The notes beneath the pieces are model-generated. The model was not told where the DNA came from, did no database searches, and worked only from the letters and a program-made list of their open reading frames with translations. The translations under genes and the position numbers were made by a program. Source: Rhizobiaceae bacterium (lineage in GTDB: Bacteria; Pseudomonadota; Alphaproteobacteria; Rhizobiales; Rhizobiaceae). From it: a stretch of DNA of 10,784 bases. This document shows, in pieces, positions 5,242-10,784 of this stretch (its first letter is position 1; each line of letters starts with the position of its first letter). The stretch is from contig JAGWJK010000074.1 of NCBI GenBank assembly GCA_028865845.1, positions 1 through 10,784 of the forward strand, written 5' to 3'.

Positions 5242-7989
5242 ATGACCAGCCCCAGCAACCCCAAAAAGGGCGCTTTCGCCACCCGTCCGGCGCTGGCGCG
5301 GCTGGTTGCGATCAAACGTCTGCTGGCGCGGCTGGTCCTGGTTTCGGAACAGACCCTGCCGCTGCTTCTGCTGCCGGCGTCGATCCTCGCACTTTTCCTC
5401 TCGGCCGCATGGTTCGGCATTTTCCGCATTTCGCCGGATCTGCTTCGCCTGGCATTGCTCGCGGTTTTTGCGATCGGCTTCGTCACCTCGCTTTTTCCCC
5501 TGCGCCGGTTGCGCTGGCCGACGGTCGCTCAGGCCGACCGCTTGTTGGAAGAGCGCAACGGCCTCCCTCACCAGCCAGTCACGGTGCAGGAAGAAGAGCC
5601 GGCCTTCGATACGCCCTTTGCACAGGCGCTTTGGCGTGAACACCAGGCCCGCATGGCGGCAAAGATCGCGGCATTGGATGCCGGCCTGCCGCGTCCGGAT
5701 ATCGCGCGCTACGACCGTTTCGCGCTCCGCGCCATTCCAGCGCTGTTGCTGGTGACCGCCTTCAGCTTTTCCATGTCGAACAGCGGCGGCTCGCTGAGCG
5801 ATGCCTTCACCGCGCCGGTGACGACGACCACCAACCCCGACCTGCGCGTCGATGCCTGGATCACACCGCCCTATTATACCGGCGAAGCGCCGATCTATCT
5901 GACGGGCAATGCCGCCAAGAGCGACGCCGTCGACGTGCCGCAATTTTCCGAACTCACCGTGCGCGTAACCGGTGCGGCGCCAGACGAAAAGGTGATGTTC
6001 CAAGCGGCCGGCAGCGACACCGCTGCAGAAATCCCGCAGCAGGTGGCTGACGCCGGCAAGCAGGTGCCCGCAAACAGCAATACCGCCCCACAGGCCGCAG
6101 CGGCAGAACCGGTGTCCGACACTTCGGCTGCCCCGGCCGATGCCAACGCCATGACCGCCAGGACGCATGTGCTGAAGCTCGAAAAGGGCGGCAAGCTGAC
6201 GGTCAACGGCAAGTCCTGGGCCTTCAAGGTCGTCACCGACAAGCCGCCGGAAATCGCTTTCGACGGCATTCCGCATGCGACCGCCAACGGTGCGCTGGAA
6301 ATGGGCTTCAAGGTCAAGGACGATTACGGCGTCGAGGAGGCCCATGCCGAGATCGTCCCTGTCGATCCCGATCCCCAGGCGACGCCGCTCTACGGCTTGC
6401 CTGAATACAAACTCGAAATCGCCCGCCGCGACCGCCGCAACGGCAAGGGGCTTGCGAGCCACGACCTGACACAGGACCCGCTTGCCGGCACGCGCGTGCG
6501 CATCACGCTCGTGGCCCAAGATGGAGCCGGCCAGACGGGTCGCAGCCCGCCTTACGAAATGGTGATGCCGTCGCGCAATTTCAGCGAACCGCTGGCAGCA
6601 GCCGTCGCCGAGGAACGCCAGGTCTTCGCGCTCGATACCAGAAAGATGCCGGAGGCGATCGAGCTCAACAAATCGCTGACCATCCGCCCCGAGGAAACCA
6701 TCCCCGATCTCGGCAACTATCTGTTGATCGAATCGGCGTTGACCCGCATGAAGCTCGCAAGCGGGGAAGCCGCGCTGAAGGATACCGCCGACTATCTTTG
6801 GCAGATCGCGCTCGGCATGGAAGACGCGCAGCTGAGCGACGCCGAGAAGGCTTTGCGCGATGCCCAGCAGAAACTTTCCGATGCCCTGCAGCGCAACGCC
6901 TCCGATGCCGAGATCAAGAAACTGACGGACGAACTGCGCAAGGCGATGAACGACTACATGAAGGAGCTCGCCGAGCGCATGAAGAACATGCCGGCGCAGC
7001 CGAACCAGAAGTCGGCCAATATCCTTCGTCAGCAGGACCTGCAGCGCATGATGGACCAGATCGAGAATCTGGCGCGCTCCGGCAACCGCGAAGCCGCTCA
7101 GCAGCTGCTGTCGCAATTGCAGCAGATGATGAACAATCTGCAGGCCGGCAGACCGCAACCCGGCCAGCAGCAACAAGAAGGTCAGGCCGACGACAAGATG
7201 CGCCAGCAGATGGATAAGCTCGGCCGTATCCTGCGCGACCAGCAGAAGCTGATGGAACAAACCTTCAAGCTCGACCAGTCCATGCGCGACCGCATGCAAA
7301 GAGGCGATCCGAACGAAGACGGCGACGACGCGCTGAACCAGCCGCTGCCCGATCCGAACGATCCCTCGCAGGACGACGGGAGCCAGCAGGATCAGGGCCA
7401 GCAGAAACAGAATCAGCAGCAGGGGCAGAAACAGCAGAGCGACAATCCGGCTGACAACATGACCGCCGATCAGCTCCGCGACGCGCTGAAGGAATTGCGC
7501 AAGCAGCAGGACGAACTGGGCAAACAGCTCGGCGAACTGCAAAAGGATCTGGGGTCGATGGGCATGAAGCCCAACCAGAACTACGGCAAAGCCCAGCAGG
7601 AAATGAAGGGCGCCTCAGGCCAGCTCGGGCAGGGCAATGGCGAGGCCGCCGTTCAGGGCCAGGGTCGCGCACTCGATGCGCTGCGCAAGGGCACGCGCGA
7701 CATGATGAACCAACTGGCGCAGATGGCCCAGCAGCAGGGCCAGGGTCAGGGCCAGCAAGGACAGCAAGGGCAAGTCGGACAAGGCAATCAAAACGGCCGC
7801 GATCCGCTCGGTCGTCAGCGCTCGGACGGCTCGTTCATGGACAGTCAGGACGAGAACAAGATTCCGAACGAGATCCTCGGTGAGCGCGCCCGTGACATTC
7901 TCAACGCCATCCGCGAGCGGCTGAGCAACAATCCTACGCTTTCCGAAGAGAAGAAATACCTGGAACGCCTACTGAATTTGGAAGAATAG
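5242..7989 (+). CDS. TIGR02302/DUF4175 family membrane protein with Gln-rich tail
   Basis: A 915-residue protein of unknown function. Hydrophobic segments at about 38-59, 66-84 and 162-178 should be membrane helices, leaving residues from about 180 on in the periplasm. From 200 to 445 the sequence is beta-rich and Ig-like (RVDAWITPPYYTG at 202-214; VKDDYGVEEAHAEI at 358-371), broken by an Ala/Pro-rich stretch at about 263-305. From about 495 to 685 it is charged and helical, probably coiled coil, with many Met and Gln. Residues 690-860 are Gln/Gly/Asp-rich low complexity. A conserved-looking end, IPNEILGERARDILNAIRER (874-893), closes it. The three N-terminal helices, long Gln/Gly-rich C-terminal region and length fit TIGR02302, a family of about 830 residues known only from Alphaproteobacteria. 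GGGGAGA lies about 11 bases before ATG 5242. It follows lysA in the same direction and converges on the receiver gene. A scaffold or envelope role is plausible but unproven. Confidence 0.88.
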   Translation: MTSPSNPKKGAFATRPALARLVAIKRLLARLVLVSEQTLPLLLLPASILALFLSAAWFGIFRISPDLLRLALLAVFAIGFVTSLFPLRRLRWPTVAQADRLLEERNGLPHQPVTVQEEEPAFDTPFAQALWREHQARMAAKIAALDAGLPRPDIARYDRFALRAIPALLLVTAFSFSMSNSGGSLSDAFTAPVTTTTNPDLRVDAWITPPYYTGEAPIYLTGNAAKSDAVDVPQFSELTVRVTGAAPDEKVMFQAAGSDTAAEIPQQVADAGKQVPANSNTAPQAAAAEPVSDTSAAPADANAMTARTHVLKLEKGGKLTVNGKSWAFKVVTDKPPEIAFDGIPHATANGALEMGFKVKDDYGVEEAHAEIVPVDPDPQATPLYGLPEYKLEIARRDRRNGKGLASHDLTQDPLAGTRVRITLVAQDGAGQTGRSPPYEMVMPSRNFSEPLAAAVAEERQVFALDTRKMPEAIELNKSLTIRPEETIPDLGNYLLIESALTRMKLASGEAALKDTADYLWQIALGMEDAQLSDAEKALRDAQQKLSDALQRNASDAEIKKLTDELRKAMNDYMKELAERMKNMPAQPNQKSANILRQQDLQRMMDQIENLARSGNREAAQQLLSQLQQMMNNLQAGRPQPGQQQQEGQADDKMRQQMDKLGRILRDQQKLMEQTFKLDQSMRDRMQRGDPNEDGDDALNQPLPDPNDPSQDDGSQQDQGQQKQNQQQGQKQQSDNPADNMTADQLRDALKELRKQQDELGKQLGELQKDLGSMGMKPNQNYGKAQQEMKGASGQLGQGNGEAAVQGQGRALDALRKGTRDMMNQLAQMAQQQGQGQGQQGQQGQVGQGNQNGRDPLGRQRSDGSFMDSQDENKIPNEILGERARDILNAIRERLSNNPTLSEEKKYLERLLNLEE
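7729..7791 (+). repeat. Gln/Gly low-complexity coding repeat
   Basis: A run of CAG/CAA and GGC/GGT/GGA codons encodes alternating Gln and Gly at residues 830-850 of the DUF4175 protein. Similar Gln-rich patches lie at 638-648 and 713-733. The codons are mixed rather than a pure tandem repeat, which suggests selection at the protein level more than recent slippage. Confidence 0.7.
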
Positions 7990-7990
7990 G

Positions 7991-8020
7991 GCGGGCGCAA
8001 ACGCTCTTGGTTTCGCCCGC
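7991..8020. terminator. Bidirectional hairpin between convergent genes
   Basis: GCGGGCG (7991-7997) pairs with CGCCCGC (8014-8020), and AAAC (7999-8002) with GTTT (8010-8013), leaving a one-base bulge at 7998 and a 7-base loop. It starts one base after the DUF4175 stop and ends 10 bases before the receiver stop, where a terminator serving both genes is expected. A second small hairpin, GCCT/AGGC (8024-8027 with 8032-8035), overlaps the receiver stop. There is no T-run on either side. Confidence 0.6.
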
Positions 8021-8029
8021 AACGCCTTG

Positions 8030-8389
8030 TCAGGCGGCCAGTGCCCTTGCGACCGCCTTGCGGATATCCGGCAGCGCAAAGGGCTTGGAGACAACGTCGA
8101 CGATCTTTTCCATGAGATCATCGGCACGCTCGCGCTGTTCGGCATAGCCGGTCATCAGCAGGATCTTCATTCCCGGGCAGCTCGACGCTGCCTGATGCGC
8201 GAGCTCGATGCCGTCCATCACCGGCATTCGGATGTCGGAGAGAAGCAGGTCGAAAGCCCCCTCCTTCAGCCGCTCCAGGCCTTCGGCGCCATCGGCCGCT
8301 TCCACGGTTTCATGTCCGTCCAGGCGCAGGGCGCGAGCGACAAAGCTACGAAGAGAATCCTCGTCTTCCGTGATCAGAATTTTTGCCAT
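8030..8389 (-). CDS. CpdR-like single-domain response regulator
   Basis: A 119-residue stand-alone receiver with no output domain. The acidic pocket is in TEDED (7-11), the phosphoacceptor is Asp52 in LLLSDIRMP, the switch residues are Thr80 and Tyr82 and the conserved lysine is Lys102 in SKPF. The domain fills the whole protein, so it must act by protein contact, as CpdR does when unphosphorylated CpdR primes the ClpXP protease during the alphaproteobacterial cell cycle. It lacks the FITGFAAVAL stretch I remember for canonical CpdR (here LLMTGYAEQ), so it may be the second paralogue found in rhizobia (CpdR2 type) or another receiver. The C-terminus is RALAA. ATG 8389 is chosen because GGAG lies 8 bases upstream; an in-frame ATG eight codons earlier lacks such a site. 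hpt lies upstream on the same strand, 132 bases away. Confidence 0.85.
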   Translation of the reverse strand: MAKILITEDEDSLRSFVARALRLDGHETVEAADGAEGLERLKEGAFDLLLSDIRMPVMDGIELAHQAASSCPGMKILLMTGYAEQRERADDLMEKIVDVVSKPFALPDIRKAVARALAA

Positions 8390-8473
8390 CGTCTTTGCTC
8401 CGTGGTCGGTCATGCTATGCGACCGAACTCACCAGAATTCCGTTTGCGATCGGTAAACGGCGACGGCGTGAAC

Positions 8474-8495
8474 CGGCCTGATGGTTAACAGGCCG
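8474..8495. promoter_or_regulatory. Perfect hairpin with a CtrA-like octamer as loop
   Basis: CGGCCTG (8474-8480) and CAGGCCG (8489-8495) are perfect 7-base arms. The loop 8481-8488 reads TTAACCAT on the minus strand, the CtrA-type octamer described in Caulobacter. It lies between hpt and the receiver gene, 92 bases before the receiver ATG and 27 bases after the hpt stop. It could be an hpt terminator (no T-run follows), an operator for the receiver gene, or both. Confidence 0.45.
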
Positions 8496-8521
8496 TGTCC
8501 GCTGGAGCAGAATGGGACAGG

Positions 8522-9064
8522 TCAGGCGTCGCCGGTAACCACGCCGACAAAGGGCAGTTCGCGGAACGCGTAGGCGACATCCATGCCGTAGCCGACGACG
8601 AAATAGTCCGGGCATTCGAAGCCGACATAGTCAGCCTCCAGCTCTTCTTCGCGCTTCACGCTCTTGTCGAGCAGCACGGCAAGCGACACGTGGCGAGCGC
8701 CGCGTTCGTAGAGCAATTCCTTGGCGAAACGCAGCGTACGGCCGGATTCCAGGATATCGTCGATCAGCAGCACATCGCGATCCTTCACATCGCTATCGAT
8801 GTCCTTGACGATGCGCACGCCCTTGGAGACCGTGCCCGTGCCATAGCTCGACAGCGTGATGAACTCGACTTCCGGTGCAAGGCCTGTCTCATGCAGCGCC
8901 CGCAGCAGGTCGGCGGCGAAAATGAACGAACCCTTGAGAATGGCGATGACGAGGAGATCCTTCGTCGGTCCGGCGGCGATTTCCTTCGCCAGCGCATGAT
9001 TACGCTCGGCGATCTGCTCGGCGGTGAAAAGCGGCTCGATGTTTTTTCCGCGTACGACAGGCAT
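8522..9064 (-). CDS. hpt: Hypoxanthine phosphoribosyltransferase
   Basis: A 180-residue type I phosphoribosyltransferase that joins hypoxanthine (and probably guanine) to PRPP to make IMP or GMP in purine salvage, in the cytoplasm. The PRPP-binding loop VLLIDDILESGRT is at 98-110, and the LKGS pyrophosphate loop at 43-46. The purine-contacting lysine is Lys134 in LLDKSVKR. The family's C-terminal signature FVVGYGMDVAYAFRELP stands at 155-171. The length is normal for bacterial Hpt. GGAG is 11 bases before ATG 9064; the ATG within that upstream stretch is out of frame. It is flanked on the same strand by the membrane protein gene upstream (88 bases) and the receiver downstream (132 bases). The gap to the membrane gene contains no obvious terminator, so read-through is possible. 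Confidence 0.95.
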   Translation of the reverse strand: MPVVRGKNIEPLFTAEQIAERNHALAKEIAAGPTKDLLVIAILKGSFIFAADLLRALHETGLAPEVEFITLSSYGTGTVSKGVRIVKDIDSDVKDRDVLLIDDILESGRTLRFAKELLYERGARHVSLAVLLDKSVKREEELEADYVGFECPDYFVVGYGMDVAYAFRELPFVGVVTGDA

Positions 9065-9152
9065 TGATTGGCAGTCTCCATAGGTGGCTGTGCGGCACCA
9101 GTCCGCAGAAAATAAGCTTCAGCCCCTAGCACAATCGAGAGGTCTAGGCATC

Positions 9153-9812
9153 CTAGGGCAGGAAGGAAAGCCGGATATCCGGCGTTTTTCCACCGGCATA
9201 CTGCAATTTCGTGGAGAATCCTCGGCTTTCATGCGGGCCGATGCGATCTATGGACGAGTTGACCACCACGCTTGCCAGCAGCTGGCCACCGGAGACGATG
9301 TCGGCACGAACCGGCGGCACGGAGAGTGTCGCGCCCGTTTCGTTCTCGATAATTCCGTTCAAGGCAAGCACCCGCATTCCGTTTTCATCCCGCGGCGTCA
9401 ACGTCACATGAGTGAATTGCAACGGCTCGGACATAGCCGGCGCCGGTGTGCTGGAGAGACCGGAAAAGCCGCCGGCAAGGCCGAAGACCAGCACCGCAAG
9501 CGCTGCGATCAACGCGACGAAGCTGCGGCGCGAAGCCTGCTGCAGCCAATGCTCCACAGCACGCAGGCCTGCGAAGGAATCGCTTCCACGAGGCGCGGGC
9601 TTTGGCTGCGGTTTTGCGCGATGATCCTTGGCGCCATGGACGTTTGTTGAAGCATTCCTGGCCCGGCTCGGGAGAACCGTCACGAATTCCGCATCGATGA
9701 CATCGAGCTTCTGGCCGGAACGAAGCAAGGCCCCCGAGCCCAATCCGCGATCGGGCGGAAGCAGGTCGTAGACCAATCCCGCCTGCTGTTGACGGGGGCG
9801 AAAAGCGCCCAT
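9153..9812 (-). CDS. Single-pass membrane protein with MJ0042-associated-type C-terminal domain
   Basis: A 219-residue protein that I cannot name with a function. Residues 1-95 are polar with Pro/Ala/Lys-rich linkers (about 50-78) and should be cytoplasmic. Residues 97-117 form one membrane helix. Residues 131-218 are a beta-rich domain, predicted periplasmic, with the pattern LNGIIENETGATLSVPPVRA (151-170), then PHESRGFSTKL (193-203) and DIRLSFLP at the end. This resembles the C-terminal part of alphaproteobacterial zinc-ribbon (MJ0042/DUF3426-like) proteins, often found beside ftsE, but no N-terminal CxxC pair is present. The frame stays open 46 codons further upstream; I choose ATG 9812 because GGGAGG sits 5 bases before it, the best RBS in the window. 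It is divergent from ftsE and upstream of hpt on the same strand. Confidence 0.75.
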   Translation of the reverse strand: MGAFRPRQQQAGLVYDLLPPDRGLGSGALLRSGQKLDVIDAEFVTVLPSRARNASTNVHGAKDHRAKPQPKPAPRGSDSFAGLRAVEHWLQQASRRSFVALIAALAVLVFGLAGGFSGLSSTPAPAMSEPLQFTHVTLTPRDENGMRVLALNGIIENETGATLSVPPVRADIVSGGQLLASVVVNSSIDRIGPHESRGFSTKLQYAGGKTPDIRLSFLP

Positions 9813-9817
9813 GACGA

Positions 9818-9823
9818 CCTCCC
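9818..9823 (-). promoter_or_regulatory. Strong RBS deciding the start of the 219-residue membrane protein
   Basis: The minus strand reads GGGAGG here, 5 bases before ATG 9812. The two earlier in-frame ATGs, at 9950 and 9869, have no comparable site, so the longer reading of 265 residues is unlikely. Confidence 0.8.
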
Positions 9824-9875
9824 TTTTCGGTGATCCACATGGTTTCACGCCCACCTGAATTCTGGGCATTGAAAC

Positions 9876-9933
9876 GAATCCTGCCCAGTCGTAAATTTTA
9901 ATGGTTAATGCTTCGCAAAGATCGCAATGAATC
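9876..9933. promoter_or_regulatory. Two GANTC (CcrM-type methylation) sites upstream of ftsE
   Basis: GAATC occurs at 9876-9880 and 9929-9933 in the 209-base gap between the membrane protein gene and ftsE. GANTC is the target of the cell-cycle methylase CcrM in Alphaproteobacteria, and clustering in a division-gene promoter region is suggestive only. Confidence 0.4.
9901..9908 (-). promoter_or_regulatory. CtrA-like octamer TTAACCAT
   Basis: The minus strand reads TTAACCAT, flanked by ATTAACCATTAAAAT. It is 89 bases before the ATG of the membrane protein gene, in the same orientation, and 113 bases before the ftsE start. The octamer matches the short CtrA motif of Caulobacter; binding here is inferred. 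Confidence 0.45.
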
Positions 9934-9950
9934 AGGCGTATTTCCGTCAA
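9921..9950 (-). promoter_or_regulatory. Weak candidate promoter for the membrane protein gene
   Basis: On the minus strand TTGACG (9950-9945) matches the -35 consensus at five of six bases. TGCGAT follows after 18 bases as a poor -10 (three of six). The CtrA-like octamer lies downstream of this pair. It was read by eye. Confidence 0.2.
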
Positions 9951-9994
9951 AATTTACCGGCTGTTAACCGCATTGGCTAACAAGTCGCCTGATT
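9930..9994. promoter_or_regulatory. Nested inverted repeats in the ftsE upstream region
   Basis: AATCAGGCG (9930-9938) and CGCCTGATT (9986-9994) are perfect 9-base inverted repeats 47 bases apart; the left arm overlaps a GANTC site. Between them, TGTTAaCC (9962-9969) mirrors GGcTAACA (9975-9982) at seven of eight positions, an operator-like near-palindrome of 21 bases. The latter is 40-60 bases before the ftsE start, where a repressor or activator would act. The binding protein is unknown. Confidence 0.4.
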
Positions 9995-10021
9995 GAACAC
10001 TGCGGAAGACTGGACTGCCCG

Positions 10022-10681
10022 TTGATCCATTTTGAGAACGTCGGTTTGCGCTATGGCATGGGCCCGGAGATCCTCCGCGACCTGACCTTCGACATTCCGA
10101 AAAAATCGTTCCAGTTCCTGACGGGACCTTCCGGCGCCGGCAAGACGACCTTGCTGCGCCTCCTTTTCCTGTCGCTGCAGCCGACCCGCGGCCTGATCCG
10201 CATGTTCGACCGCGAGATTTCCTCGATCCCGCGCAACGAACTGCCGCTGCTGCGCCGCCGCGTCGGCATCGTCTTCCAGGATTTCCGCTTGCTCGATCAC
10301 CTGACCACCTACGAGAACGTCGCCCTGCCGCTGCGCGTGCGCGGCAAGGACGAGAGCAGCTACCGCACCGATGTGCTGGAACTGCTGAAATGGGTCGGCC
10401 TCGGCGAGCGCATCAACGTTCTGCCGCCGGTTCTCTCGGGTGGCGAGAAGCAGCGCGCCGCCATTGCGCGCGCCCTGATCGACCGACCGGAAATCCTGCT
10501 TGCCGACGAACCCACCGGCAACGTCGATCCGCCGATGGCGCGGCGTCTCCTCAATCTGTTCCTCGAGCTCAACCGGCTCGGGACCGCCGTCGTCATCGCC
10601 ACCCACGACCTGACCCTGATGGATCAGATCGAGGCGCGGCGCATGATTCTATCGGGGGGGCATCTCGATATCTATGACTGA
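10022..10681 (+). CDS. ftsE: Cell division ATP-binding protein FtsE
   Basis: A 219-residue ABC-type ATPase that works with the membrane protein FtsX at the division site. ATP binding and hydrolysis by FtsE are transmitted through FtsX to activate peptidoglycan hydrolases or their activators in the periplasm. All motifs are intact: Walker A GPSGAGKT (35-42), Q-loop Gln86, signature LSGGE (138-142), Walker B ILLADEP (158-164) and switch His195 in ATHD. The N-terminus MIHFENVGLRYG is typical of the family. The start is TTG at 10022; no ATG or GTG lies upstream in frame, and the RBS is weak (TGGA about 9 bases before). The gene overlaps ftsX by 8 bases, implying translational coupling. A run of seven G (10654-10660) lies just before its end. 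LolD-like ABC proteins are similar, but the ftsX neighbour settles the identity. Confidence 0.96.
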   Translation: MIHFENVGLRYGMGPEILRDLTFDIPKKSFQFLTGPSGAGKTTLLRLLFLSLQPTRGLIRMFDREISSIPRNELPLLRRRVGIVFQDFRLLDHLTTYENVALPLRVRGKDESSYRTDVLELLKWVGLGERINVLPPVLSGGEKQRAAIARALIDRPEILLADEPTGNVDPPMARRLLNLFLELNRLGTAVVIATHDLTLMDQIEARRMILSGGHLDIYD

Positions 10682-10784
10682 GCCCGCCCCCCGCAGGAAA
10701 GCCGCTCCGAACAAGGAAAGACCCGTCACATCCCCGCCGGAGAAGCGGCGGCCGGAAATGCGCGTGCGCCCGACCGGTCCGATC
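10674..10784 (+). CDS. ftsX: Cell division protein FtsX, N-terminal part only
   Basis: The first 37 codons of a frame that starts with ATG at 10674, overlaps the end of ftsE by 8 bases and runs off the window. The visible part is a polar, Pro/Arg/Lys-rich cytoplasmic tail (MTEPAPRRKA, then RVRPTGPI), as expected before the first membrane helix of rhizobial FtsX; no membrane segment is reached. Identity rests mainly on position after ftsE. A second in-frame ATG at codon 30 is a possible alternative start, but coupling to ftsE favours the first. FtsX is the four-helix permease-like partner whose periplasmic loop contacts cell-wall hydrolase regulators. Confidence 0.85.
   Translation, partial: MTEPAPRRKAAPNKERPVTSPPEKRRPEMRVRPTGPI

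Noticed and set aside
5023..7542. A very long open frame (839 codons) on the minus strand across the DUF4175 gene
   Set aside because: Leu-rich reading produced by CAG/CAA glutamine codons read in reverse; the plus-strand gene has recognisable family features and an RBS, the antisense frame has none.
8027..8488. 153-codon plus-strand frame over the receiver gene
   Set aside because: Shadow of the minus-strand receiver, which has all phosphorylation-site residues.
9124..9158. Cluster of CTAG tetranucleotides between hpt and the membrane protein gene
   Set aside because: Three CTAGs in a short gap are slightly unusual but form no clear repeat, site or terminator.
9813..9950. 46-residue N-terminal extension of the membrane protein, with a CDLC motif
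   Set aside because: Only one CxxC, no second metal pair, poor RBS; GGGAGG directly before ATG 9812 decides the start. Kept only as a possible remnant among the findings.
1..10784. Defence system, mobile element or biosynthetic cluster
   Set aside because: All genes belong to core metabolism, envelope or division families, and no integrase, transposase, terminal repeat or abrupt composition change was seen.

Overview
The window is ordinary-looking core chromosome of an alphaproteobacterium of the Rhizobiaceae type (Rhizobium/Agrobacterium/Sinorhizobium relatives). The grounds are GC-rich codon use, a TIGR02302/DUF4175 protein (a family confined to Alphaproteobacteria), a CpdR-like stand-alone receiver, and the gene set argH, small lipoprotein, lysA, DUF4175, receiver, hpt, ftsEX. 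I see no insertion sequence, phage gene, tRNA, rRNA or CRISPR, and no clear sign of recent transfer.

Left part (1-1945, minus strand): the 5' part of a TPR protein whose C-terminal region runs off the window edge, then tlpA, a membrane-anchored thioredoxin-like protein. tlpA is divergent from argH with only 23 bases between the two start codons. Centre-left (1969-4953, plus strand): argH (last step of arginine synthesis), a 64-residue LptM-like lipoprotein, and lysA (last step of lysine synthesis). The lipoprotein stop and the lysA start are 15 bases apart, so these two are probably co-transcribed; the lipoprotein has a leader that can fold over its ribosome binding site.

Centre (5242-7989, plus strand): a 915-residue inner-membrane protein with three N-terminal membrane segments, a large domain predicted to be periplasmic and a Gln/Gly-rich tail. 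Its function is unknown to me. A hairpin separates it from the convergent minus-strand genes.

Right part: on the minus strand a CpdR-like receiver, hpt (purine salvage) and a 219-residue single-pass membrane protein. Divergent from these on the plus strand are ftsE (ATPase) and the first 37 codons of ftsX, the FtsEX complex that controls cell-wall hydrolysis at division. The 209-base region between the membrane protein and ftsE holds a CtrA-like TTAACCAT octamer, two GANTC (CcrM-type) sites and nested inverted repeats. A second TTAACCAT lies in a hairpin loop upstream of the receiver gene, in the same orientation and at almost the same distance from its start codon (92 versus 89 bases). The most interesting reading is a small cell-cycle and envelope neighbourhood (receiver, membrane protein, FtsEX, perhaps DUF4175) under CtrA/CcrM-type control. 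That is inference from motifs and gene order, not proof.
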